DNA of 50,868 nt from CAITSH01 sp945892985 (GTDB lineage Bacteria; Pseudomonadota; Gammaproteobacteria; Burkholderiales; SG8-39): assembly GCA_945892985.1 (NCBI GenBank), contig CAMDDU010000028.1, positions 1 through 50,868 on the forward strand, in the 5' to 3' direction. A program made the translations under genes and the position numbers. The notes under the pieces are model-generated. The model did not search any database and was not told where the DNA came from. It worked only from the letters and a program-made list of their open reading frames with translations. Each line of letters opens with the position of its first letter. Position 1 is the first letter of the stretch. Shown here in pieces: positions 6,913-15,960 of this stretch.

Positions 6913-7660
6913 TTCGAAACGCGACTGTACCGGTGACACCGCCGTCCTCGCTGAAAGTGCGTTCGACAAATTCTGTCTCCCCGCTGCGGTGAACGAGGAG
7001 CACCGTAGAACAACGTGTGCCGTAACCCGGGCCAACGATGCGCGCAGCCGACAATGTCCGTTCCCGCTCCAGTCCCACACCCGTGTCCGGCAGGGCGTCA
7101 TCCGGAGCAATCGCGGAATCGTCAAGGATCTGCAGCAAAGCCTCGGGTGTGATGTGTCCGCCTAGTGCGCGTTGCATTTTCGATTTTCCGGCAAGGACCT
7201 TGGGCCAGGCGGTATCGAGAAGGTGGTTGGACAATCCATGCACGCCAGCAGCTACCTTTTGCGGTGTACCGCCCCGATTGGAAAAATGCCACATGCCACG
7301 CTGGTCGGATGCCAGAAGATTGAAGCCGTTGTAGTGCTTGGCGCCCGGGGCGAGTGCCTCCAGATAGCCCTCGGGCGATTGTTTTCCCTGCAGGAATTCA
7401 CTGACGAGAAAACCCCGCGAACGCGCATCCAAAACGCGATCGCCGGGCTTGCGAAAATTGGTCAGCGCCGCAAATCCTCCATCGATCCCGACGCCGAGCC
7501 ATGTGCCATTTTGCTCAAGATCGCGCCCAGCGAGAATCTGCGGGCAGTCAGGCCAGATATTCGCCGGAGCGGCCGGTCGTTTAAAAAATTCGTCGCGATT
7601 CGCTGCAAGAACCAACGCGTACTCTGTATGCGCCTGCCAGGCAAAAAGAATCAGGCACAT
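6875..7660 (-). CDS. NRDE family protein (TANGO2-like, DUF833)
   Basis: A 261-residue member of the NRDE/TANGO2 family, named for the near N-terminal motif AANRDEFFKRP (residues 18-28) after MCLILFAW, where the second residue cysteine is conserved. GTWLGVGIDGGFAALTNFR and HGLSNHLLDTAWPKV are further family blocks. The fold resembles Ntn hydrolases; in animals TANGO2 is linked to membrane and haem/acyl-lipid handling, but the bacterial role is not established. It converges on and overlaps the GNAT gene. Confidence 0.85.
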   Translation of the reverse strand: MCLILFAWQAHTEYALVLAANRDEFFKRPAAPANIWPDCPQILAGRDLEQNGTWLGVGIDGGFAALTNFRKPGDRVLDARSRGFLVSEFLQGKQSPEGYLEALAPGAKHYNGFNLLASDQRGMWHFSNRGGTPQKVAAGVHGLSNHLLDTAWPKVLAGKSKMQRALGGHITPEALLQILDDSAIAPDDALPDTGVGLERERTLSAARIVGPGYGTRCSTVLLVHRSGETEFVERTFSEDGGVTGTVAFRIKPGDSPVPVAS

Positions 7661-7683
7661 CGTATTGCTTGATGGAAAATCAA

Positions 7684-7968
7684 TTACAAAGCCTTAAAGC
7701 GTTCGATGTGGCGGCCAGAATCGGCGGCAACAATTGAGGTAAAGCCGCAATCGGTGACAGCGGCTGCAAGCGCCGCTTCGAAGGCGGTGTCCGGGTCGAT
7801 ATTTTCGTAGATTTCCATCCAGGTGCTTGGATCTTCGGTGCGCACCAGCAGGCGGCCGCTTATACCGGTTGCATTTTTTACATGCGCCTGCAAGCGCTCA
7901 ATAGTCGCTCGCGTTGCCGCTTGACTGGGTTGGGCGACGCGATAATAAACAAAGTAACTGATCTTCAT
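7684..7968 (-). CDS. DUF4936 family protein
   Basis: A 94-residue protein beginning MKISYFVYYRV, matching the DUF4936 family that is common in betaproteobacteria. No catalytic motif, signal or membrane segment is evident; it looks like a small alpha/beta (ferredoxin-like) domain with alternating hydrophobic strands (YFVYYRV, SGRLLVRTE, TSIVAADSG). The function is unknown. Its start overlaps the ygfZ stop by 4 nt (ATGA), so it is translated with YgfZ, which hints at, but does not prove, a link to folate or iron-sulfur work. Confidence 0.75.
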   Translation of the reverse strand: MKISYFVYYRVAQPSQAATRATIERLQAHVKNATGISGRLLVRTEDPSTWMEIYENIDPDTAFEAALAAAVTDCGFTSIVAADSGRHIERFKAL

Positions 7969-8996
7969 TTTAGCGAGTAGGGTAGTGGCTGTGGTGACAG
8001 GGTCGGCCCCTGCGGTGTTCCCGTATGCACGATAGACAATGAGATGCTTTCTGAATTTGCAACTGCAAGCACATCAAAGCCCCCGGTAGGGGATGCTTGT
8101 GCACTCACTACCATCCCGCTTGCCTGATCGCCCAGATCTTCACTATAGAGCGCCGTTCCGGGCAGGGGGATGGCATCGGCAACGATATTGGCAAGGTACA
8201 TGCGCCGTTTGAGTTTGCCCAGGTATTGGGTGCGCGCAACGATTTCCTGGCCGGGATAGCAGCCCTTTTGAAAGCTGACCCCGCCGATCAACTCAAGATT
8301 GATCATTTGAGGAACGAACTGGTCTTGAGTCGCCTGCGTTATCCAGGGGACACCGGCGCGAATTTCCAGCCACCCCCACGCTGCCGCACCGACCGGTGTG
8401 AACGCCCCCTGCAGCACGGACCAATTTTTCTGTGCGGTTTTCACCCCGGCCACAATTACCCATCGTCTCTGCGACAAGCGCAGCAGCAGTCCATTTTCGG
8501 AGACCGCTCCCTGATGGTCGTCAGCCGGAACAAGAGGGAAATGCTTGGCGATATGCTCCTCTCCGTTGGGGCTGCTAAGCCCTGCGAGGACGCAGCGATC
8601 CGACGCGTCTTCAAGCTTTACCTTGGATCGCATCACGAACATGCCCATCCGCTTCTGGATTGACGGAAGGATGTCCCGTGCCAGTGCCATGCTGTAACCC
8701 GGCTCGGTGCGCCAGAGCAAAAATGTCGCCAGAACCCGACCCTTGGCCGAACAATAACTGCCGTAAGCGCTGGCGTTCATGGACAGCGCCTTTACATCAC
8801 AGGAAAGCTGCCCTTGTAGAAAGGCACCCGCGTCTTCGCCGCTGAACTCAATGATCCCAAGGTGTGAAAGGTCGGCAATGATGTTGACTCGCGCCGCGGC
8901 CGAAAGCTCCATCGACTTATCACCAAAATGACTGACGGCGCCATCGCTAATGACTGCCGCATTTTCTGTCAAAAATTTAGCCCACTCCACATTCAT
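7965..8996 (-). CDS. ygfZ: Folate-binding Fe-S cluster maintenance protein YgfZ
   Basis: YgfZ is a tetrahydrofolate-dependent cytoplasmic protein, related to the glycine cleavage T-protein, that supports assembly or repair of certain iron-sulfur enzymes such as MiaB. The 343-residue protein has the hallmark K-G-C-Y-x-G-Q-E motif (FQKGCYPGQEIVARTQYLGKLKRR), with the functionally important cysteine. The N-terminal ADLSHLGIIEFSGEDAGAFLQGQLSCDV stretch is the usual folate-domain start. ATG 8996 is the only good start. It is divergent from mltG. Confidence 0.92.
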   Translation of the reverse strand: MNVEWAKFLTENAAVISDGAVSHFGDKSMELSAAARVNIIADLSHLGIIEFSGEDAGAFLQGQLSCDVKALSMNASAYGSYCSAKGRVLATFLLWRTEPGYSMALARDILPSIQKRMGMFVMRSKVKLEDASDRCVLAGLSSPNGEEHIAKHFPLVPADDHQGAVSENGLLLRLSQRRWVIVAGVKTAQKNWSVLQGAFTPVGAAAWGWLEIRAGVPWITQATQDQFVPQMINLELIGGVSFQKGCYPGQEIVARTQYLGKLKRRMYLANIVADAIPLPGTALYSEDLGDQASGMVVSAQASPTGGFDVLAVANSESISLSIVHTGTPQGPTLSPQPLPYSLK

Positions 8997-9150
8997 ATGT
9001 TTGTTGAACTCTTCCGGTTTGGTATTGATGCAGCAGGAGGCATTCTTGCTGCTAGCGCCACGCGAGGGTGCAGCACATCACCGCATGGCATAATTGCCCC
9101 ATTATAACTGCAGCGTCTCCGCATAATCGCAGGCAAGACACGCCAGTCAC

Positions 9151-10143
9151 ATGATAAAAAACCTGCTCGCCACTATTGCTCTCGCTGTCTTTGGCTGTCT
9201 CGTATGGGCGGCCTGGTTCGCATTCAGTCCCCTGCGCCTGCAAACCGCCGAACTCGATTTCTCGATTCAGCCGGGTAGCAGTTTGCGCAGCGCAGCGCGG
9301 CAAATTTCCGCAGCGGGGGTAACCATGGCGCCCTGGCAATTTGCCCTATTGGGGCGCGCCGCAGGCAAAGCGGGGGCCATAAAAGCGGGCAGTTATGAGA
9401 TCGCGCAGGGGATCACCCCCTGGAATCTGCTCACGCAGATTACCCAGGGAGATTTTTCCCAATCGGAAATTATTTTTATCGAGGGCTGGACTTTCAAACA
9501 GATCCGCGCCGTGCTCGACGCAGAAACGGGTCTCAGGCACGATAGCGCGAAGCTGACTGACGAACAGATTATGGCGCGAATCGGCGCCCCAGCCCAAGCC
9601 CCGGAAGGATGGTTCTTTCCAGATACCTATCTGTTCGCCAAGGGATCAAGTGACCTAGCCATTTTGAAGCGCAGTTGGCGCCAGATGGAAAACCAACTGG
9701 GGGCGGCTTGGGCGCAACGTGCGCAGGAGTCGCCGCTGAAGACCCCCTATGAGGCGCTAATTCTTGCCTCTATTATCGAGAAAGAAACCGGTCGTCCGGA
9801 CGACCGGCCCCGCATCGGCGCCGTGTTCAATAATCGTTTGCGCATCGGCATGTTGCTGCAGACCGATCCGACCGTTATTTACGGCCTTGGCGATGAGTTC
9901 AACGGTAATTTAAAAAAAGAACACTTGTTACGCGATGGGCCTTTCAACACTTATACCCGTGCAGGGCTGACGCCACATCCGATTTCAATGCCTGGGAGCG
10001 GGGCATTGCTGGCGGCAGTCAAGCCGGCAAAAGGCGACGAGTTATATTTTGTTGCACGCGGTGATGGCAGCAGCCAATTCTCGAAGACGCTGCTGGAGCA
10101 CAACCGTGCCGTGCATAAATACCAATTATCATCAAAGCGATAA
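9151..10143 (+). CDS. mltG: Endolytic peptidoglycan transglycosylase MltG
   Basis: MltG cuts nascent glycan strands at the inner membrane and is thought to set chain length. The 330-residue protein has one N-terminal membrane segment (about residues 4-26), a LysM-like region around 35-105 (GSYEIAQGITPWNLL) and the YceG catalytic motif ASIIEKET (206-213) with the catalytic glutamate, then AVFNNRLRIGMLLQTDPTVIYG. First gene of a five- or six-gene plus-strand run with tmk, holB, pilZ, tatD and an ankyrin gene, an order common in betaproteobacteria. Confidence 0.94.
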   Translation: MIKNLLATIALAVFGCLVWAAWFAFSPLRLQTAELDFSIQPGSSLRSAARQISAAGVTMAPWQFALLGRAAGKAGAIKAGSYEIAQGITPWNLLTQITQGDFSQSEIIFIEGWTFKQIRAVLDAETGLRHDSAKLTDEQIMARIGAPAQAPEGWFFPDTYLFAKGSSDLAILKRSWRQMENQLGAAWAQRAQESPLKTPYEALILASIIEKETGRPDDRPRIGAVFNNRLRIGMLLQTDPTVIYGLGDEFNGNLKKEHLLRDGPFNTYTRAGLTPHPISMPGSGALLAAVKPAKGDELYFVARGDGSSQFSKTLLEHNRAVHKYQLSSKR

Positions 10144-10190
10144 AGAGAGCGACACGTGAAGCATCTCATCTCATCGTCTCGGACACGCGC

Positions 10191-10811
10191 ATGGTAAGCC
10201 GCGGAAAATTGATCACCCTCGAAGGGGTTGATGGTGCCGGGAAAAGCACGCATCTTGAATGGATTGCCGCGCGCCTTCGCGACGCGGGCAAAGACGTTGT
10301 GATGACTCGTGAGCCCGGTGGTACGCCTCTTGGAGAGGCCTTGCGTGAACTTGTATTGACCCAGTCAATGACATTGAACACCGAGGCGCTGCTTATTTTT
10401 GCCGCACGTAGCGAGCACATCGCCAAGGTCATACTTCCCGCATTGGAGGCCGGACGCTGGGTGCTGTCAGATCGCTTCACTGATGCCACTTTTGCTTATC
10501 AGGGCGGCGGAAGAGGGCTTGCAGAGGCGCGAATTTCCACCCTCGAGGACTGGGTCCAATGCGGATTGCAGCCGGACCTGACGCTGTTTTTTGATGTTCC
10601 GCTGGAAGTCGCCCGGCAACGCCTTCTCGCCCAAGGAACGGCGCTCGATCGATTTGAGCAGGAAAATCTTGAGTTTTTCATCCGCGTGCGTGCAGGCTAT
10701 TGTGCCCGGGTGGTTGGGCAACCGGCGCGCTTTCGCCAAATAGATGGGACAAAGAGTCGCGACGAGATACGGAAATTACTTGAGGAAATAATTTCAACAC
10801 TTTGTTTATGA
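10191..10811 (+). CDS. tmk: Thymidylate kinase
   Basis: Phosphorylates dTMP to dTDP with ATP, an essential step for DNA synthesis. The 206-residue protein has the P-loop EGVDGAGKST (11-20), the TREPGGTPLGE block for nucleotide binding and the DR motif in VLSDRFTDATFAYQGGGRG, which forms the lid and dTMP site. Its stop overlaps the holB start (ATGA at 10808-10811), so the two are translationally coupled. Length is normal for the family. Confidence 0.96.
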   Translation: MVSRGKLITLEGVDGAGKSTHLEWIAARLRDAGKDVVMTREPGGTPLGEALRELVLTQSMTLNTEALLIFAARSEHIAKVILPALEAGRWVLSDRFTDATFAYQGGGRGLAEARISTLEDWVQCGLQPDLTLFFDVPLEVARQRLLAQGTALDRFEQENLEFFIRVRAGYCARVVGQPARFRQIDGTKSRDEIRKLLEEIISTLCL

Positions 10812-11824
10812 GTACTTTTCCATGGCAAATGGCGATTTGGCTAAAACTCACCCAGCAGCGTGGGCGACTTGCGCACGCCCTGCTGATACACGGGCAGGAA
10901 GGCATCGGAAAATCAGCGCTTGCACGCGAATTCGCCTATTCACTGCTCTGCAAAACCCCGCAGTTCACGGGACATGCTTGTGGGGTTTGCAAGGCCTGCC
11001 ATTGGCTCAGTCAGGGCGCCCATCCGGATTTTTTGCATATTCAGCCCGAGAGCATGAGCGAGGAGGAGGGCGAGGAAGCGGAAGAGGGCGAGGGCCGAAA
11101 ATCCAAGAAAAAGCCTAGTAAAAATATAAAGATAGAGCAAATAAGAGCAATGCAGGAAACGCTGGCCACTGGCAGTCACCAGGCCGGTTTGCGGGTGATC
11201 ATTCTGGAACCGGCGGAAGCGATGCAGGGTGTTACGGCTAACGCATTGCTAAAAAGTCTGGAAGAACCCCCGCCGGACACCTTGTTTTTGCTGGTATCCA
11301 ATGAGGCGAGTCGGCTTCTCCCAACCATTCGTAGTCGCTGTCAGCTGATTCCAGTCCCTCTGCCTGACAAAGCCGCGGCGCTAGAGTGGCTGCGCAGCCA
11401 GAATATTAAGGATGCAGAAGCATTGCTCGCTTATGCGGGGGGGGCACCGATAAAGGCGCTCACCTTTGCAGAAGCGGGGGATTTGCGTCGCGAGTTTGCC
11501 CGAAGAATCGCCGAGCCACGTCCGAATGCGATTGTTTTAACTGATTTTTGCCAGACGATTGATCCGCTCGCCGTTGTGACCTGGATGCAGCAATGGGCTC
11601 ATGACCTTGTCCTTGCCGCGAGCAAGGGGGAAGTTCGCTACCATTGCGCTCAGCGCGATCGGATTGTTGCCATCAGCCGGAAAATGGATTCACGGAAACT
11701 TTTCCGATTTGTGCGCGAATTGAATGAGGCCCGTGCTTTGGCACGCCACCCCCTCAACGCAAGACTGTTTTTTGAAGCGATCTTCCTTTCCTATCGCGAT
11801 CTTGGGGCGAATGTGAATGACTGA
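10808..11824 (+). CDS. holB: DNA polymerase III delta' subunit
   Basis: HolB is the delta' subunit of the clamp loader that places the sliding clamp on primed DNA. The 338-residue protein has HGQEGIGKSAL (Walker A type), a zinc-binding cysteine group (CKTPQFTGHACGVCKAC) and the SRC-type motif in LPTIRSRCQLIPV. ATG 10808 is chosen because it forms an ATGA overlap with tmk; a TTG two codons earlier is less likely. An oddity is a low-complexity charged insert, acidic then basic (about residues 82-105), between the zinc module and the KIEQIRAMQ helix. Confidence 0.94.
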   Translation: MSTFPWQMAIWLKLTQQRGRLAHALLIHGQEGIGKSALAREFAYSLLCKTPQFTGHACGVCKACHWLSQGAHPDFLHIQPESMSEEEGEEAEEGEGRKSKKKPSKNIKIEQIRAMQETLATGSHQAGLRVIILEPAEAMQGVTANALLKSLEEPPPDTLFLLVSNEASRLLPTIRSRCQLIPVPLPDKAAALEWLRSQNIKDAEALLAYAGGAPIKALTFAEAGDLRREFARRIAEPRPNAIVLTDFCQTIDPLAVVTWMQQWAHDLVLAASKGEVRYHCAQRDRIVAISRKMDSRKLFRFVRELNEARALARHPLNARLFFEAIFLSYRDLGANVND

Positions 11825-12179
11825 CGACGTTAAGCAAGGAGGCAGGCCAAGCGTTCTTTCGCTCAATATCAAGGAAAAATCCGCGCTTTATGCCGCGTAT
11901 ATGCCCCAGCTGAAGCGTGGCGGGATTTTTGTTCCTACATCCAAGAGTTATGAAATTGGCGATGAAGTATTCATGCTGTTAAGCCTGATGAGCGAACCGG
12001 GAAAGATTCCAGTTGCGGGTCAGGTCGTATGGATTACGCCGGCCAATGTTCAAAGCAACAAAACCCAAGGCGTGGGCGTCCAATTCAGCGATGATGAGAG
12101 CGGTCGCATTGCGCGCCGCCGTATCGAGACCATTTTAGGCCCGTTGCTGCAGTCGGCACGGGCGACCCACACTTACTGA
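11817..12179 (+). CDS. pilZ: PilZ-domain protein of the type IV pilus kind
   Basis: A 120-residue single PilZ domain. In this operon position (after holB) it is the PilZ needed for type IV pilus biogenesis, which contacts FimX/PilB-type partners rather than signalling on its own. The sequence shows LKRGGIFVPT, GDEVFMLLSL, VAGQVVWITP and GVGVQF, the usual strand pattern. The c-di-GMP binding RxxxR motif and the following D/N-x-S-x2-G motif are not seen, which fits the non-binding type IV pilus subgroup. It overlaps holB by 8 nt. Confidence 0.9.
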   Translation: MTDDVKQGGRPSVLSLNIKEKSALYAAYMPQLKRGGIFVPTSKSYEIGDEVFMLLSLMSEPGKIPVAGQVVWITPANVQSNKTQGVGVQFSDDESGRIARRRIETILGPLLQSARATHTY

Positions 12180-12216
12180 CCGATACAAAGCCCATACGGG
12201 CGCGATCGAATACGCC

Positions 12217-12993
12217 ATGTTTGTTGACTCCCATTGCCACATCAATTTTGACGATTACGTCGGGAAATTACCCGATGTTTTTGCGCAAATGGAAGCCGAT
12301 TTCGTCACGCACACGCTTTGTGTCAGCGTCAATTTAGACGATTTTCCAAGCGTGCTTGCAGTTGCCGAAAACCACAAGAACGCGTTCGCCACGGTTGGCG
12401 TACACCCAGACCACGAAAATCGTACGCCAGTGGACCCACTGCATCTCGTCAGATTGGCACAGCACCCCCGCGTTGTCGCTATAGGCGAAACGGGACTTGA
12501 CTACTACCGTACCACCGGAGACACCGAGTGGCAGCGTGACCGTTTTCGCGCCCATATAAGAGCGGCGAGGCTTTGCCACAAGCCCCTTGTCATTCATACG
12601 CGCGCGGCGGCCTCAGATACGCTTCGTTTGATGGAGGAAGAAGGGGCGTCTGCGGTAGGCGGGGTGATGCATTGTTTTACGGAGTCCCTGGAAGTCGCTC
12701 AGGCTGCAATGGCATTGGGGTTTTATATCTCGTTTTCCGGTATTGTCACATTCAAAAATGCTATTTTAATCAAGGAGGTGGCGAAGGCGGTTCCGCTCAA
12801 CCGCATGCTTATCGAAACGGATTCACCATACCTGGCGCCCGTGCCGCATCGGGGTAAAGTGAACCAGCCGGCATGGGTAGGTCACGTTGCCGCGGAAATT
12901 GCCCGACTGCAGGGGGTGTCCATTGAGATGGTTGCAGAGGCGACCAGCGCCAATTTCTTTCATTTGTTTGGAATTCAAAGGCAGGCGGCATGA
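12217..12993 (+). CDS. tatD: TatD family metal-dependent DNase
   Basis: A 258-residue TIM-barrel amidohydrolase-type nuclease. Metal ligands are seen in FVDSHCHINF (first H-x-H), in GETGLDYYR and in the C-terminal IETDSPYLAPVPHRGK motif. TatD proteins act as 3'-5' exonucleases on single-stranded DNA and RNA in the cytoplasm. The gene follows pilZ by 37 bp and overlaps the ankyrin gene by 4 nt (ATGA), so it lies inside the mltG-to-ankyrin operon. Confidence 0.93.
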   Translation: MFVDSHCHINFDDYVGKLPDVFAQMEADFVTHTLCVSVNLDDFPSVLAVAENHKNAFATVGVHPDHENRTPVDPLHLVRLAQHPRVVAIGETGLDYYRTTGDTEWQRDRFRAHIRAARLCHKPLVIHTRAAASDTLRLMEEEGASAVGGVMHCFTESLEVAQAAMALGFYISFSGIVTFKNAILIKEVAKAVPLNRMLIETDSPYLAPVPHRGKVNQPAWVGHVAAEIARLQGVSIEMVAEATSANFFHLFGIQRQAA

Positions 12994-13634
12994 ATCGAGC
13001 ACTACAACTGGTATTTTGGGCGCTCATTTGCGCGATGGCGAACGCTGCTCCGGCATTCGCCCAATCGCTTGACGAAATGCTTGCTTCCGTCAAAGCCAAC
13101 GATACCGCCACGTTTGAGCGCCTGTTGCGCAAAGGGGTCGACGTAAATTCGTCCGATGCCCGGGGGGATAGCTTGCTTATGCACGCGGCGCGGGAGGGAC
13201 ATGAAAGGATTGTGGAGCGGCTAATTTCGGCCCGGGCGCGCATCAATACCCGTAACGGTTCGGGCGAGACGGCTTTGATGTTGGCATCCTTAAAAGGACA
13301 TTTGGCGATCGTCAGCCGGCTGCAGGCAGCAGGTGCGGAAGTTTCCCATTCAGGCTGGAATGCTCTGCTTTATGCGGCCTTTGAAGGGCATACCGATGTA
13401 TGTCGCTTTTTGCTTGCTAAGGGCGCAGAGATAGACGCTCAAGCGCCCAACGGCGCGACAGCCCTTATGATCGCTTCGCGACAGGGGCATCTTGAGACAG
13501 TGCGCTTATTGCTTTGGGAGGACTCTGACCCGCAGATTCGTACCGACAGTGGTGCGACTGCCTTGCAGTGGGCACTGAAAGCCGGGAACTCGGAGATTGC
13601 TAAGCTGCTCCAGCAGGCTGGGGCCAAGGAATAG
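12990..13634 (+). CDS. Secreted ankyrin-repeat protein
   Basis: A 214-residue protein with a signal peptide (MNRALQLVFWALICAMANAAPAFA, cleavage near AFA-QS), so it should act in the periplasm or outside. The mature part is made of about five ankyrin repeats, e.g. RGDSLLMHAAREGHERIV, SGETALMLASLKGHLAIV, NGATALMIASRQGHLETV and SGATALQWALKAGNSEIA. Ankyrin repeats bind other proteins; the partner is unknown. Last gene of the mltG operon, coupled to tatD by ATGA. Confidence 0.9.
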   Translation: MNRALQLVFWALICAMANAAPAFAQSLDEMLASVKANDTATFERLLRKGVDVNSSDARGDSLLMHAAREGHERIVERLISARARINTRNGSGETALMLASLKGHLAIVSRLQAAGAEVSHSGWNALLYAAFEGHTDVCRFLLAKGAEIDAQAPNGATALMIASRQGHLETVRLLLWEDSDPQIRTDSGATALQWALKAGNSEIAKLLQQAGAKE

Positions 13635-13724
13635 AGTTTGAAAATAACCTGCACGATTAGAACGTATTATTTAACATAATACACATTCCAACTAATTTGA
13701 TATCGAGGCTAGTTGCGCCGGACG

Positions 13725-14153
13725 CTAATGCCAGCCAGCCTTGGGTGGTATCGGTAAAGCAAAAATTGGAATTCCCTCAGCTTGGAGCGCCAGGGACTCC
13801 TCAGCACTAGCTTGACCGCGAATAGCCCGATCTGGAGCCTCGCCTGCATGCATACGGCGGGCCTCACTTGCAAATCCCGAACCCACGTCTTCCGTATTCA
13901 AGAGGATATGGTCAATTAACTCGGTCAAGCCGGGCTGTATCGGCTGCTTAGGCAGAATCTCGCGCCGAGTCCTGGGATCTTCCTCTGCTTGCGCGCGGCC
14001 GATTTTTGCCATCAGGAGCTTTTGGACTAAGGTAGAACCGCAAACAGGACATGCGAGCAAATGTCGATCCTGTTGGTTGCCAAAATCCTCAATCGAGGCA
14101 AACCAGCCCTCAAACCGATGACTCTCCGCGCAAATCAGTTCAAATACGATCAC
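13725..14153 (-). CDS. DUF1178 family protein with zinc-ribbon-like motif
   Basis: A 142-residue member of DUF1178. The N-terminal part has IVFELICAESHRFEGWFAS and CPVCGS, giving a Cys-Cys-x2-Cys pattern that looks like a small zinc ribbon. The middle is charged (RAQAEEDPRTRREILPKQP) and the C-terminus ends with ESLALQAEGIPIFALPIPPKAG. The start is GTG 14153, giving MIVFEL as in relatives. No function is established. It is downstream of tRNA-Leu on the same strand. Confidence 0.85.
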   Translation of the reverse strand: MIVFELICAESHRFEGWFASIEDFGNQQDRHLLACPVCGSTLVQKLLMAKIGRAQAEEDPRTRREILPKQPIQPGLTELIDHILLNTEDVGSGFASEARRMHAGEAPDRAIRGQASAEESLALQAEGIPIFALPIPPKAGWH

Positions 14154-14233
14154 TGCGGCTCTTTCCAGATGCGGGGAAATATTTTATATTTATTTTCAAT
14201 CGTCTATCAGTTTCTTTTAAGGTCATTTCTAAT

Positions 14234-14322
14234 TGGTGCCCGGAGCCGGAATCGAACCGGCACGCCGCTTTGGCAGCGAGGGATTTTAAGTCCCTTGTGT
14301 CTACCAGTTTCACCATCCGGGC
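14234..14322 (-). tRNA. tRNA-Leu (TAA)
   Basis: Read on the minus strand, the acceptor stem GCCCGGA/TCCGGGC pairs fully, the anticodon stem-loop AGGGA-CTTAAAA-TCCCT gives anticodon TAA, a long variable arm is present (class II tRNA) and the T arm is GCCGG-TTCGATT-CCGGC. The CCA end is encoded. Length 89 nt. Confidence 0.96.
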
Positions 14323-14483
14323 GGACAACAGCAAGTACAAAATAACTAAGAATTATCGGCCTAGATTGCCGCCAACGTGAACCTGCAGAGCCCTAATTGA
14401 GTAATCGGTGGAGGCTCCCATACAACTAGAACCATGTCCATGCCTGATTGTGAATTTGCTAACAGGGGCTGGTCCAATGCTCA

Positions 14484-15656
14484 TTAAAAAGGTAAGCCAA
14501 CATAATTCTCGGCCAAAGCCGTTGAAGCAGCCTCCGACCCGAGCAAATACTCCAACTCGGCGAGTTGCATGTTTTCGGTAAATGACCCCGCATCCGGGAA
14601 TTTATGCATTAGGGAAGTCATCCACCACGAAAAGCGTTCCGCCATCCAGACGCGTCTAAGGCTTTTATTGGAATAGGTATCCAATGCCCCAGGCTTTCTG
14701 GATTCGTAGAACTCGATGAATGCGCTAGAGAGATAATGCACGTCGCTTGCAGCCAAATTAAGCCCCTTGGCCCCTGTGGGCGGCACAATATGTGCTGCAT
14801 CACCGGCTAGAAACAGTGTGCCAAAGCGCATCGGTTCAGCAACGAAACTGCGCAGCGGAGCAATACTCTTTTCGATGGAGGGGCCGGTGACAAGCATATC
14901 CGCGGCCTTTTCATCGAGCCGACGCCGTAATTCATCCCAAAACGCCTGATCGGACCAAGTGTCGAGCTTTTCGTCCACGGCGCACTGAATATAGTAACGG
15001 CTACGCGAGCGAGAGCGCATGCTGCAAAGGGCAAATCCCCTCTCGTGTCGGGCATAAATCAATTCGTCCGATACCGGTGGGGTGTCGGAAAGGACGCCTA
15101 GCCAGCCAAACGGGTAGACGCGCTCGTGCGTGCTTATCGCGCTAGTAGGTACGCTCTGCCTGCACACGCCATGGAATCCGTCGCATCCCGCGATAAAGTC
15201 ACAATGTATTTCATTCTGGACGCCATCCTTTACGTACCGCACCGAAGGCTTTGCCGTGTCAAAGCCGTGAACGCTAACCTGCTCGGCGCAAAAGACCAGT
15301 GTCGCCCCTGCCTCTTGCCTGGCGTTCATAAGGTCTCTGGTGACCTCAGTTTGTCCATAAACGGTAACGTTTTTACCGCCACTCAAACCATTCAGGTCGA
15401 TACGATGACGCCCTCCCCCAAAGCACAGCTCTATCCCGTGATGCACGAGGCCTTCAGCGTGAACCCTCGCCCCGACTCCGGCGTGCTCCAAAAGCTCGAC
15501 GGTACCCTGCTCCAGAACTCCGGCGCGAATACGCCCCAGAACATAATCCTGACTTTTATTTTCGATAACGATGGTTTCAATGCCCGCACGATTAAGCAAC
15601 TGGCCAAGCAGTAGACCAGAGGGGCCCGCACCAATGATCGCAACTTGCACACGCAT
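14484..15656 (-). CDS. pobA: 4-hydroxybenzoate 3-monooxygenase
   Basis: PobA hydroxylates 4-hydroxybenzoate to protocatechuate using FAD and NADPH, the entry to the beta-ketoadipate pathway. The 390-residue protein has the dinucleotide fold GAGPSGLLLG (8-17), the GRIRAGVLEQGT substrate/FAD region (about 41-52) and GDAAHIVPPTGAKGLN (second FAD motif). Length is normal. The start ATG 15656 has GGAG nearby. The gene lies between tRNA-Cys and tRNA-Leu on the same strand, a place where these tRNAs usually stand together, and no pca genes or PobR regulator are near. That suggests the gene was inserted into the tRNA cluster. Confidence 0.95.
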   Translation of the reverse strand: MRVQVAIIGAGPSGLLLGQLLNRAGIETIVIENKSQDYVLGRIRAGVLEQGTVELLEHAGVGARVHAEGLVHHGIELCFGGGRHRIDLNGLSGGKNVTVYGQTEVTRDLMNARQEAGATLVFCAEQVSVHGFDTAKPSVRYVKDGVQNEIHCDFIAGCDGFHGVCRQSVPTSAISTHERVYPFGWLGVLSDTPPVSDELIYARHERGFALCSMRSRSRSRYYIQCAVDEKLDTWSDQAFWDELRRRLDEKAADMLVTGPSIEKSIAPLRSFVAEPMRFGTLFLAGDAAHIVPPTGAKGLNLAASDVHYLSSAFIEFYESRKPGALDTYSNKSLRRVWMAERFSWWMTSLMHKFPDAGSFTENMQLAELEYLLGSEAASTALAENYVGLPF

Positions 15657-15771
15657 TCGATTCGCTCCTATTTACGCAAGCTGAAGCGTACCTCGTCCTG
15701 ATGATTGATGCCGAGCAGCCAGATCACCGAAGCAAGGAACTATGGGTTGCAAGTTGCTAGCCCAATGGCTA

Positions 15772-15845
15772 TGGAGGCGGGGGTCGGAATCGAACCGGCG
15801 TACACGGCTTTGCAGGCCGCTGCATGACCACTCTGCCACCCCGCC
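15772..15845 (-). tRNA. tRNA-Cys (GCA)
   Basis: On the minus strand the acceptor GGCGGGG pairs with CCCCGCC, the anticodon stem-loop CGGC-CTGCAAA-GCCG gives anticodon GCA, and the T arm is GCCGG-TTCGATT-CCGAC. CCA is encoded. Length 74 nt. Confidence 0.96.
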
Positions 15846-15960
15846 GGGGTAATCGAACGCAACAGACACAAAAAGAAAGGAAGCAAGGACCCACAGGTAC
15901 TGCGCGACCCCATGTTTCTTGTCGCGCCGCGCTGGAAGTCCCTACTTCCTCGTGTTGTTC

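Noticed and set aside
13664..13682. GTATTAT-TTAAC-ATAATAC hairpin after the ankyrin gene as a terminator
   Set aside because: The stem is all AT but for one pair and no T-run follows.
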